This document shows positions 11,763 through 24,232 of a DNA stretch of 64,000 bases, piece after piece. The notes under the pieces are model-generated. The model worked only from the letters and a program-made list of their open reading frames with translations, made no database searches and was not told the DNA's origin. A program made the position numbers and the translations under genes. This DNA is from Gorsachius magnificus (lineage: Eukaryota > Chordata > Aves > Pelecaniformes > Ardeidae): the NCBI GenBank assembly GCA_034008185.1, contig CM067082.1, forward strand, positions 56,937,586-57,001,585. Reading direction: 5' to 3'. The first letter of the stretch is position 1; each line of letters begins with the position of its first letter.

Positions 11763-13497
11763 CCTTCCAGCCACTCCAGGTTTCTTTTCCACCTGCAGTT
11801 AACTGTGAGTGGAAATGATATCATTAAGTTATCTAGCAACCTGACTGCACCCACAAGTCAGTGCCTGGAAGGCTAAATCCTATCATTTGTACCCAGGGTT
11901 AATGCACTGGAGCGAATTGTGGGTGCCGAGTAGATTCCTGCAGAATTGGAGGCTGAGCCCAGGCCAATATAAAAATATATCCCCAGCGTTTAGCTGGCAC
12001 TCTCCCGCCACTCGGATGACATCTGACCTTTGCTTCGGTGCGCGTGTGTTTTTGAGCTGCCCAAGCAGAGAGGAAATCATTTTGAAGCCTCCTGCTATGA
12101 AAGTCAGTATCTCCCTGAGTGGACTGACTGTCCTCTGAAAAAGTGTAAATGCTTAACCTCAGTCAAGTCGGCTCAAAGGGCAACGCGCTGCCTTGCTGGA
12201 GGAGAAACAGAGATGGAGGAAGTGTCAGCGCGTACATATGGGAGCTATTCCCTGGCTTCCTCCTGGGCTTTTTGCTACCTTTTGTATTCGCTCTTCAGAT
12301 TTACAGTCTATTGGCACCTGCCCACGCTACGCGAAGGGCTCCCCGCAACCTGCAAAGGCATGGGTTTCATTACGCTTCGCGTTAAAATAAAAAACAGGCC
12401 TCCGCATAAAAAGTGGTCTATCTCTTTAAAAAAAATCCTCAAAAGAAATCAGTTGTGAGAGTCACTGTTGCCCCAGTGCCAGCTTTATGCCTTCGACTAA
12501 TGCGCTTCTCCAGGAACAGTCTTTAAATGAGAAGTTACGGCTGCTTTTCTGATTGAAACAAACTAGTGTTGATTGCTGATCAGCCATCTGTAAAGGAGGG
12601 CATCTCAGGAAGGATATGAGCTAATGAAAAAATGGACCTGATTTGAAAGTGTGATGTGCTTCATGCCACAGGCCAGTCTGAGTGGCATGAGATTATATCA
12701 GTGCAAGTGAGAGGTAGATTGAGAATAAGTAACTTCTGTCTTAAAGATTAAATGGCAAATTTGCTATTAAATGTGAAAGACATAAAATGGAATTAACGCT
12801 TTGAGGGTGTTAGCTGTGGTTATATACACTCTGCAAATGGCACTTCCATCCTGTCACTTGCATTGTCAAACTGCACACTCTTCTCATTGCAGCTCAATTA
12901 ATACTCATTCAGAAATATCAATTAAAGAAATGAGAAATGAAGTGTTGACCCTTAACAGCCACCCACACATCACCCACTTCACAAGCACATTTCATGTGGC
13001 ATTACTTCTCCAAATGACCTTTGTGACTGGGAAAATATTATTGATGAAATCATTAGGTTTCTTGGTAACCAATTGATAATTTTCATCCGGGTTGCTTGGT
13101 GCTGGTAACATTACCCTTGCTGTAACTAAGAGACAAATGCTGTCATGGAAGTGCATGGGGCTTGCTGGGCATCCCTGCATTTTATGCTCTGAATTACCAA
13201 AAATCTTCAGTGTGCAGTAAAATTAGCAGGCCTATCAAATGGAAAAAAAACCCACCCAAAAACCAAAAAATGAGCATTTAAGTTGTAAAGGTAGCTGGCG
13301 CAGTGTTATTGTGTGAGGTATGTTATGCTGCACTTCGTTATTTTTTGTCTCGTTATTACATTGCATCCGGCTGTATGTGCTTGCTTTGTGACATGATACA
13401 AAGTGACATAAGTAAAGTCTGAGCTGAAATGCTGGATTTGGATCCAAACTGGGACGTCAAACTGAACAGCCAAAGTTTGGAAAGGATTGGATTTAGA

Positions 13498-13512
13498 TTT
13501 TTTTTTTTTTTT
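13498..13512 (+). repeat. Homopolymer T tract, 15 T
   Basis: Fifteen T between TTTAGA and CCTTGGGA. No associated element is seen. Confidence 0.9.
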
Positions 13513-14043
13513 CCTTGGGACAGAGGCCAAATACAAACTTGGCTGTGATGTCTCATTAATTTTGAAGCACCCCAAAATCTAAAGATATCCAAATTCAAAG
13601 TTTTGGTGTCAAACGCACCGATAAATGAGAACACTGACATACAGACAAACTAAAAAAGTTGAATGAGGTATTCGATTGTATTTTTGAGTTCTCTTTCTCC
13701 CCCTAATTTCTTTTCTTTCTTTTTGCCAACTGATTCAACCTTTTCCTGAAATTCCAGCTCATTCAAATCCCTGGGATAGCTGCGGATGGAAATTACTTTT
13801 GCTATACAACTCCCTTGTATAGCCAGATCTTTAGTCATTTGATTTTTTTTTTAAATTTCTTTGAATGCTTTTGATTGTGTGGGTGTTGCTGTACACGCCA
13901 GTATGCTTTGTGTCAGTTCTTTTCACTGCTTTGCCATTTATGCTTCATACCAATTCCTTTCATTGTAGTGCAATGTTAAATATTTTCCTGTAGATCTTAA
14001 ACTCATCAGGCACATTGGGGTTTTTTGCTTTGTTTTGTGTTTG

Positions 14044-14056
14044 TTTTTTTTTTTTT
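14044..14056 (+). repeat. Homopolymer T tract, 13 T
   Basis: Thirteen T in a T/G-rich stretch (about 14019-14060) that also holds TTTTTTGC, TTTGTTTTGTG and TTTGT runs. Confidence 0.85.
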
Positions 14057-17000
14057 AAATTTAGTACACACTAAATGAAAAGACTGTAATCCTAGCTTGG
14101 TCCTACCTCAACATTAGGAAGGCCTCCTCCCGCGCCCTTTGCGCTGTTGTGCTCACAGGCAATCAGTTTTGCTGGAAGGTAGGCTTGCTAAGTCTCCAGT
14201 CAAGCCTAAATTAAAAGGCCAATGCATATATGCTGCATTTTATCATTATTATGCATATCACCACCGAGGCAGACTGTCATAGTTTTCAAACAATAATGCT
14301 TGCAAGTCAAGATTGTCAAAGCTGCTTAAGGGATTCAGATACCCCATCGCCATGAAGCTAAGTGAGGCTGTTTTGAGATTCTCAGGGATAGTGTTTACCC
14401 CAGGGAGTGCATGAGAAAAACCTTATGTGTGTATTACAGGCTTTCCCGTGCGGATGCCCTGGTGGAAGGGCCCTGCATAGAGGCAGGCAGATGAAAATGG
14501 AAAGGCTTAGCAGTGTCCTGCCAAAAGAAATCATAAACGGTGATGGGCTGGATTTTCAAACTCTGCTTATTTTGGTAATGCTGTTTTTCAGTCCAACCCA
14601 GCTGAAATGGAGAACTCCAGATTGCAATGATACTGATGGCTGAAGTTAGGGTTGCTAAACATGGTCTATGGAAAGACTCTCCTGTCAGTTGTTTGGATCT
14701 CATCAAGCCTAAACTGTTTATGTGGTGAATTCCAGGCTGAGAAATGGCTTTGTTGAATCACAGGTGTAAGGCAGGGACAAAAAATTAAAAGAAACTAACA
14801 AAGGTAAACCAAAGAAGTTGCAATTGGGCAAAACGTACAAATAAGCCCAAGAACAGCGTCTTATGCATTACGCTGTGGCTCAGAACCCAAAAGAAGCATG
14901 TCAGAAAATGCCAGGCACTGTGTCCCTGAAGTTAATCATCACTCTAGCTCCTACTCTGCATAGCAGTGTCTCTATGATGTCATACTTTTCATTTTAGGAG
15001 TCATGCCTGGTTCGTTGCAAAGGACATCCTGTGCTGTGGTGATGTATCTGAACAATGTGGTGACTGTAGGCGGACATCCTCCTTGCTTATGTATTGTGGG
15101 AATGAAAAGATGCCTCGTGCCCAGGACAAGGAAAGTGGGGGAAGAAAAGGGTTGTCTGCAGAGCTCTGTCAAAGGCAGGCATCATGCAGAGTAACTCGAT
15201 TCTACCCTGGCTTCATTTCCAGAGTTTTCGTCTGATGACAAGAAAGTTGCTTCAGAAAAGATCTTCCACAGGGAGCCTGATTTTCTGGGATCTGAGCTCT
15301 GGTTGTTAGAGCTGCAGACTTCCCACAGCCATGTGTGAGGTGAAGACAACCTCTGCTCTGAACAGAGAAAGTACCATGAATGTGCAAAATACTCTAAAAA
15401 CCAGACTGTAAGTTTTTGAGTTGGGAATCCCAAGTTAAATGACACATTTGAGATTTTTATATTAATCTCTGTCTCAGTTTTTATGCACGTAAGCCAGAGA
15501 CGGTGATTTCACTTTTCTTCACAGTAATATCATGAAGGAAAATTCTTAATGCTGGCAAAAAATCTAAACAACTGTTATGACACCACCACAAGTAGAAGGG
15601 AAGAGGAAAACAGTAATTTTGCATCCAGTGTAGAGCTGGACAGTGCATGAAACCACGCACTGGATGATGAGGATAAAACATAATGCTGAAGAGTGGTCCA
15701 GTTTCATAAGCCCTGTTCTTCTTCACTGAGAGGAAGGTATTGAGAAAACCAGGACATGATCATGTAATTAAGGACTGTGCTGTGGCACATAGGTAGAAAG
15801 AAGCCAAATATAGGTTTGCTACTGACCATAATTCTGATTTCTTATCTTGGCTTATTTTCTGTTTAACCTCAGCATTTTTTGAGGTGTTCTTTGCTTAAAA
15901 AATACTTGGTTACAGATACTTACAGGTATACTTAGATACTCACCCCTAATATACAATTAGATTGATATTTACATATGCATAGTTTTGTAGGTGCTGAAGG
16001 GAATTTTCCATCTGGTGGGAAGAATGACCTGTTGGGTTTAGCATCTTACATACTTACACTGTGTGTATAATGACTCAAGGGCAAAATTTAGAGGTAGTCA
16101 TCAGTAGAAAATGGCATCTGTAGAGTATGGAAAATGAAAAAATATTCTTTAGTCATTTAAAAAAAGATCTTTCTAACCCACATTTTTTTGTTCCTGGAGG
16201 TACTATTGTAGGGCTCGACATAAGGGTTGGTATTGGCTATTGCTGGGATGAAGCAGGGAAAGGTAGGCTGATAGATGGATGTAGCTGCATTACAGACATT
16301 TTCCATAGTCACCCCTCTGAGGATGAAAGCATAAAAGAATGTAAAGGTGAAACTTAAAATGTGTATGGATGTTCCTTTTATCCAGGAAAGGACAACTAAC
16401 GAAGCAGTTGGAGCACAGTATTTTCTTTGCGGGCGCTCCATCAGGCTTATAATGACACATCTTGGAATAGGAGAGTCACAGTGGACTCCCTTGCTTAACT
16501 GTCGTCATCACTTACCATTTGCAAAATGGAAGGCTTTCTGATCCTGTGTCGGTGTATGTGACTCACCCTCGGTGACTCACAGAGAACAGCCGCTCTTTAA
16601 AGCAATTTCTGCTCGTACTGGAGCCCTCGTATGCCATGTGGTGTATGAAGTTGAAACTAAGCAGCAAGCTGTGCGCTCCCCTCTGCCCCACGCCTCACCC
16701 CTCACCCTCAGGTTTGTGGGCAGAGCCACCCTGCAAGTGGCTGTTCTGGCAGACCAGGAATTTAGGAATTATTCAATAATGTTAATTGATGGGAAAATGC
16801 TCCAAGCCCATCTCTCTTTGCTTTTGGGTTGCTTCCAAACATGAACAGCAAATGGAACATTTCCAGCATAAATATTGGGTGTATTTGCCTCACAGAGGGA
16901 TATAGGACTCCTGTGAGACCTCAGAAGTTTGAGGACTGTATGGCTGTCTGAGGAGATGCTGAAAAAATTGGTTATTCAGGCTGCCCAGTTTACAAACCAA

Positions 17001-18182
17001 ACTGGGTTTTGCTGTAGTCTGTGGAGGAGACACCTGCCTTTGATATCTTCTGTCCTTCACAAAAGTGCTAAATTATAACTATTTCCAGAACAAAGGGTCA
17101 TGAGTGAATGGATTGGTTCAGGAAATACACAGCCCAATTTGTCTCACTGGTAGAATATTTGAAATTTGGACTGATTGCCACAGGCAGTATGGAAAGCAAG
17201 ATCTGAAGGTAGGTGCAGGGAGAAGACACACAAATTTAGCAAAGAAGGATTTAGTTGTTCTACGTTAGGGCTGAATTCTTCAGGTTTACCGTATTAAGAC
17301 AGGGTTGTCCTCACATCTTACCCACATGGTATTACTAGGTTTGGTGGATAATAGGATGTGTATACTGGTGGCTAATAGGATGGATACCCAATTATCTGGG
17401 ATTGCTTCCTAATTGTCAAGCCAAATGCTTCATGAGACATACATTGTTCAATGCCTGAAACTACTGGACTAATAGGGGAACCTATTCCTAACCCTTTTGG
17501 AGCACCCGGCCCTGGACTGAAATATCAGTAATTTGTATGTCACTGACTGTTGAAGAAAGCTCTTCCCTTCTGATTTATATTAATGCACAAGATGTTTGCA
17601 CCTAGATAAACTGGCTGGCACTCCTCCATTTATAAAGGTCTGTTAGCCAAAGAGGGTGTAAGAATGGGCTGAGAACTAAAAAAAAAATAAAAATTGTTGG
17701 GATAAAACTTTGAATTCTTTTTGCTGTGTTTGCACTCCTGTTCACTCCCCATGAATATTGTAATGAATGAATTGACAAGTAAGAGTGCTTGTGGAAACAG
17801 CATTTTTAAATGGAGAACAGGTATATCTGCAGAGCACATATAAGACTTGTAAATGGGAGTACTCTACCCAGCAAAGCACTTCTCAGCCAACCTGGAAGCA
17901 GAAACAAGGCCACATGATTTGTTTGTTCAGGCAAAGCTAGCCCAGGCAGCTACAAACTGGTGGCGAAGAAGCTGCAGAACAAGAAATATTAGTATAAATT
18001 ATTCATTGTGGATCATTTCGAATAATGAGCAAATCTGAGAAAATAATGACCCGTTCACACACAGTTCACATGGAGAAAAAAGCAGCTAAAATTGATAAAA
18101 TTCTTTGTTACAAATTATTTGCTCTGCACTGGGTGTTGGCATAACAGACTCTGAAGCCTGACAGTGCCAGAATAATTAAAAT

Positions 18183-18204
18183 ATTAAAATGGCTCCATTT
18201 TAAT
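18183..18204. other. Perfect palindrome, 10-bp arms around CT
   Basis: ATTAAAATGG, CT, CCATTTTAAT. The arms contain the ATTA/TAAT homeodomain-type core in both orientations. The flanks are also AT-rich and rich in TAAT (AATAATTAAAAT). Confidence 0.85.
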
Positions 18205-21200
18205 CTTTGATCACATATCTAGATCGCGTTGCAGAAATGTCATGTTTACTCATGACTCATAATGAAGAAATGTAGAAATGTCATTATTAGAAACCCTGTT
18301 TTTACTGCATCACGTATCAAAATTCACAGGCAAACCATTACATTTCCTTTTTCATTTTGCAAGCATTTGTTTCCCAGAGGAGCTGAGGCCCACATTTTCA
18401 AAACCAGAGGACCTCCTTACACAGGAAATCTGAGCCACCAGATGGCTTTCACTTTCCTGCCACCCACCACCCAATATTTGGGATGGCTCCAAACTCGCTG
18501 CCAGATTCCTACTTCTCCCCTCTTGCTCTGGAAGCCTGGCTCCCAATTTTATTGCACCCAGAGACTATTTATGATCAGTTTTGTATTGAGAAAGAAATGA
18601 TGAAAAACTTACCGCATTGCACTAGTCTTCTGTCGGTAAAGAGAAAAATTTCCTTCTTCAGCCCAGTTTGACTGCCTTGAGGAATGAGACCAAGTGCAGT
18701 CGGTTCAACACAGGCCTGTTCAACCAGGGACCTGTTGCAATTAACGGCGGGCAATCCCTGCATTGGTAGCAGTGGCATCGCTTCCCATGTGGAGTAGTAT
18801 GGTTGAGATCAGCATAGTGATGAGGTCAGGGTGAAGAAGGCCATGACCATTTGCCTCAGGCCCCAAAAGAGCAGCCCCTAAGGAAGAGAAATTATCTGCT
18901 TTGCAGAAAGTCCTACTAGTCCACAGGGTTTCTTTTGATATTCTGCTGGTCTAAAGGAGTTGAAAGAGGCACTGTCCAAGATCAGAAAGACCTAAATGAA
19001 ACCACGATAACAAGAACAAAGAGGAGAAAAAAATAAATAAGTAACTAAAATTAGGCATGCTCAGGAGAAAGGAAGCAGCAGGTGTTTGCATACCAGCACA
19101 TCTGTTCGGAAAATGCTCCTTTAAATCCAGATTAAATATACAATTTTGAAGCCTGACCTTTCTGAGTAATTAAAGATTTCTACTGCATGTCTTTCAGAGG
19201 TAAGCTAAAATAGACAAATGAAGAAAATCTTTAGTTTCAGATGAAGGATAATATGAAATTTTTCCTTGTGTTTTCCATTTCACAACTGGATTTTTGCCCA
19301 AAGTGCCTCACGGTTTGAGACCGTCTGCAGTGGCAAACTGAAAAGCTGGAATGTGGAGGAGCAAAATCCTGCTCCTCTAAGGAGATAGCTGAGGGAATCT
19401 GATGGAAATACTTGGAAGCAGAGGACTTTACTCATTGTGGAGAGCATAGAGAAGCACAAGCTCAGTCACCCTGCTGTCACAGTCATTTTGATTTTGGATT
19501 TTTTTAAATGAAGTTTCCCAAGGGGTCACTCAATGAAGAAGCACCTTGTGATGAACTGTCGCATTTTTCATTATGGAACTAAAATGAAGCCATGAAACTA
19601 ATCCTTGAAAAGTTTTTAACTAGCCAGGGATACTAATAATTGTGAGCTTTGAAAAGAAAAGAAACTCCCTAATTAGCTTGCTACTGTTTAATCCCAAATG
19701 GGTCGAATTTTGCTTTATTTTCTATCTTGGAGGGAACTAGCCCTATGGACCTATCAGCCCTAGTGCTTCCTCAGCTTCTTCTCTTTCTGACTTCCCAAAA
19801 GCAAGTAAAAGAATCCTTCTGCTCTGTAGTTATAAGCTGAAGCAATCACAACAAAACCAAAACAAATAGTAGTTTTAAATAATTTTAAAAAGATTTCCAA
19901 CAAATTTTGTCTTTCTGTGTTTGTATTTTGTGTGATAATAATTCTTGATAATGTGAAATCAGTCATTGGAATTAATGATTAATTACTGAGGAAGGTGGAA
20001 TTATATTAACTGGAAAGTGACTTGAGCTTCTAGGATTGTCATTATATTTCCACTGGGTTCTTGAGGTAGACTTAGTTTTGTTATTATTATTATTTACAGG
20101 AACCCTGGCTAGCACACCATATGACAGTGAAAAGTTCCCATTTCTATTACAGTTGGCAAAAAGCAGTTCTTTCTTATGATAATAATTCACATAAGTGCCC
20201 TGGCTGAAAAGTGAAATTTTTTGGCCTTTTATATAGCTGGCAAAACATCAAGTTTTGCTACTTTTGCTTTCTGCAAGAAATTGTCCTCACAGCTCCACTC
20301 AATGATAATTTGTGGCTTCTTACCAGAAAGCTAGATCTGTGTCACTTGTACAAAGGTCAGTGAATTCGAGCTCTAAAACATCTCCAGGAACACACGTCTG
20401 GCAGGGGAGAAGGTATTATGCCAGATCCCATTCTATTACAGTTCATTACTACAGTTTATTCAAGGACTGTTGCGATGCAAACAGCAAAGCTAGTTTAACT
20501 TTTGATAGCCTCACTTTTCTTTATTGTTCTTTTCCTTGGTTTAAAGCAACCAGTGACCTGCCAGTTGTAGGATGCGCACTATGTGAAAACACACCTGATG
20601 CTTTGCTGGTGTACTTGATGCAGTATATAATGCCGTGCAGAGAAAAGTTTTGCAATAATCTTTGCCTGTTGCGTAAGAGGAAAGCTGTCTATGTGTCCAC
20701 TCTTCTAGAGATGCAGAAAGAGGAGGGGGAAAGCTGAATATGTTTTTTCAGATGAAATGCTGTAAAATGCTTTTAACAGCCCCCTATTCTGTTTAAATGA
20801 CATATTTACTATTAGGCTTTCATTACTATGAGAGGAGCTTTTTGAAGTGACTGTAGCTAGTTTCATGAACACATTGATTCTCTGCTACTACTGACCCTGT
20901 CTGGTAACACTTTAGTTTAAATGTCCATTACTATTTACATTAACTAATGGTTAATTACAATGGGATTCCTGGGGAAGTGCATAAGACAAAGTCATATGAA
21001 CGCCAAATGAGTGCATTAATGATTGGTGTTATCACAGTGAATACCAAATGATTTCGTAATGACTGGGGAGGTAATATATAATGGAAAGAATTGCTCCCTA
21101 TTTGATATACTCACCACAGAACTAGGACTCATTCTTGGACGTCATTCAGAAACTGCAACGTAGCCTGGAGGCCTTTCTTCCAGTCCTGCAAAGAGCTTGC

Positions 21201-24200
21201 ACTGAAACTCAGTCCACACCCTTGCAGAGCAAGACATGTGTTGGAATTTATTTTTTATTGCTCATTGTTATGAATTGCTGCTGTGGCCCAAAGCGTTATA
21301 GCTCATACTCAATGCTGTAGAGAATCTATGCTTCATAACTTCATTTGGGCCACTGTATTTGAGTCAATACTCAACCTAGAGTACAAGAGGAAATACTTTT
21401 ACTAGAAGGGGCTGGAAAAATGTGTTTCTGGGCCCAGGTCTCTATTAATGCTAGTTACCACAGCCTTTCTACTCTAGTCTAGGGTGTTTTTTGTTGGACA
21501 TTCATTACCACAGCATCTGAGGATCAGGGCGATAAGCTCATGTGTAACATCTGTCACATGTTTCTTCTCCTCTTCATGGCACTTTGCCCTCACCAACCCA
21601 CCATAGAATGAGCTCTAGTGCTGGGAAGCAGGACAGATCTTCAGGGAGTTATGTACCTGTTTTAATAACCAATGGGGGTATATAAGATTTGTTGAAAATT
21701 GATGCCCACATAGAACATGTCCATGTAGAACCAAAGCTGATTTTTTTAAAAATTATGGAATGTTTGTTTAGTCCTGGGAAAAAATGAGTTTTCATTTGAC
21801 CTGATAAAAATAGGAGTTTAGAATACTTCTGTCTAACTATCCAAGTAAAACACCAGCTCCTATTCCAGTATATTTTGAAGAATAAATAGAGCAGGTGAGA
21901 GACCCAGTCCACGTCCCTCTATAGTCATTTAGAGTCTGTTCTTTGGATGAACCTCTATGTGAAGGATGAAGTGCTGCACAGCATACCCAGGGATTCATTG
22001 TTTTAGGAGAAAGGCCAAGCACTAGTAGGCACTGATAAGTGAAGTGGCCTGTAGCACAGTGGTGAGTGTCCCTGGCACTGAATGTCTTGGCGGCGAAGAC
22101 TATACATTTGCCAATTTTGCATTCAAAGAGTGGATTGACAAAATAATCTGATGGGTCTCTTCCCTCTTTAATTTCTGTGATTTAAGAGGAGGAGACTGTG
22201 TTTAGTAACCAGTGGGCTCCAGCTCCACGGGAATAAAGACATTAAATGCAATGTTTCTGATAACTACAAATTACCCCGTGACTACTGTAGCGCCTGGTAC
22301 TTTCTGGCGACCCACCGCGAGAGCTAATGAAGATGCCCTTTTATAAAGCGCAGGATTCCTGGCAGTTATTTTTAATGGGTCATGCTGTGTTAGAAAATCA
22401 TGCCTGCAAGATTCCCTGGAGTGGCAGTTGGGATGATATTACTTTCAATGAATCACAGCAGCCACCATAAGGGCAGGGCAGTATCTATGGCAGCAGCACC
22501 GAGCAATGGCGCAGCATCAAATGAACGGCTCAGCTGGTGACATCTGGCCCCTCTGATCATAACAAAACTGTAGTGTACAGTACTCCAAAGAGTCCATCCT
22601 TCAAGATGATATGTTAAAATGAGGTGTCTTTTTCTGTTTGTCTTGGGTAACTATTCAGGCAGGCACGAGAGATCCTATTAAAAATGTGGGAAGTAATGGA
22701 TGAAAGTTGGGCTCCTAGGTTCAGCTCTCCTTGGTAAACAATTACTTTTGCACCTTATCATCACTGGATTTGGTCAGGAAAGAAAGGCGTTACCTTTGGG
22801 AGATGCTCAAAGTAGGAAAAAAAAATGTTGCTGTGGGCATGAAGGCCCTGAGAAGCATAGGTAGACACCAAATGGGGTTTTTGGTGACTTTCAGCTTTGT
22901 CTCTCGAGGCTGGGGTTTTGCAAAGAAAAATAAGTTAATGTCGGGCATTGCTTTCAAAACATGAAATATCATTACTAATTTCCTGCCTCACTGGTCACTT
23001 CATTGTATCAGGGAACACATCTTTTTTTCATATGTTTGCACATGAGAGGGAATTTTCTTGGTGATACTTGGGCATTGCAAAGACAAGAGGTGGAACAGTC
23101 TGTGACAAATAATGAGAGTGAAATGCCAGCCTTCGAAAGGGCTTTGCTTTCCCTACACCGAGCACTTTAAAAAGCCATCTGCTTACTTGAAATGGCTGCA
23201 ACACATGGTGCTCTTCCCCAATCCAATATGCGCTGCAAATTGTAGGCACATGGATCCAGTCAAGGACACAGTGTCTGTCTTAACTTTGGATCTCCTTGCT
23301 GTTGTCAGTAGGAGTCTCATCCTTAAACTTAGCTCTTGTGTGTGTTAATTATTTCCTTTTCATGTCCAGCTGGCAGAGTGCTTCAGCACCTTAAGTTGCT
23401 CAATTTGATCTTTGTGCTCAGGAACAAGGTAATTAAGCAAGCTACAATTTAAGGAAACGTATTTGCCTTGACTTGTTGCAAGTCTTCAGACAGCGCTCCA
23501 TCCTAAATCATTTGATAATGTAAGATGCTCTGTGCAGTTCCCCACTTGACTGAGGGTTAGTTCAACAGGTCACAGAATCAGTAATTGATTCTCAGTGTGT
23601 CTCTGTTGGTTTTATTACAATAATGAGGACCATCTTTTTTCATCTCTGCTAATACGTTACCAAAACCATCAGTTTCTCAGTTTGGTGTCAGGATGACTTT
23701 GACAGGTTGTTAGCAACTATATGATATACAGAACATCACAGAGATGTCTCAAACTGTGTTGCTGTGTACCTCAGAGAGCCTTAGGTGGTCATGAAATAAG
23801 TGAAAGCACTTCCAAGAAAAAGTTATACCAACAATTGAAAATATTTCTGCAGTTTTGATGTCCTAATGAAGAAGTTCTTTATGCCGGTTTGGATTCTTGA
23901 TCACTGAAGAATGCTATGTTTCACAGGAATAGGTGACATTGCAAGGCAAGTACACTGGATTTACCACCGATTAAAAACTCCAGGAAAACAAGTTTCCTCA
24001 TCTCCTAAGGTTCTATTTTTTCTTTTCTTTTTCTTTTTTCTTTTTTTTGATAGGATGCACTTTATAGTTAAGATGTGTGTATCTTGAAAGACTTGTGAGC
24101 TTTTCAGATTGAAAACAGAAAACAAATAATGAGATGAAAGTTAGGAAGGCAGCTCTACAGGGTTGCCTCTACTCCTTAACTTTCCAATTTGTCTGCAACA

Positions 24201-24218
24201 CCTCCAAATTTTGGGATT

Positions 24219-24232
24219 AAAAAAAAAAAAAA
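24219..24232 (+). repeat. Homopolymer A tract, 14 A
   Basis: Fourteen A after TTGGGATT, followed by GAAAAAG. A T/C-rich stretch (about 24013-24049) lies 170 bp upstream. Confidence 0.9.

Noticed and set aside
20905..21060. CTGGTAACACTTTAGTTTAA followed by several TTA-rich words, thought to be an old SINE
   Set aside because: No body or matching terminal sequence could be identified. It is plain AT-rich sequence as far as I can tell.
23568..23600. TCACAGAATCAG, like a CR1 3' octamer
   Set aside because: The sequence that should follow in a CR1 3' end (GGTTGGAA...) is missing, so this is probably chance.
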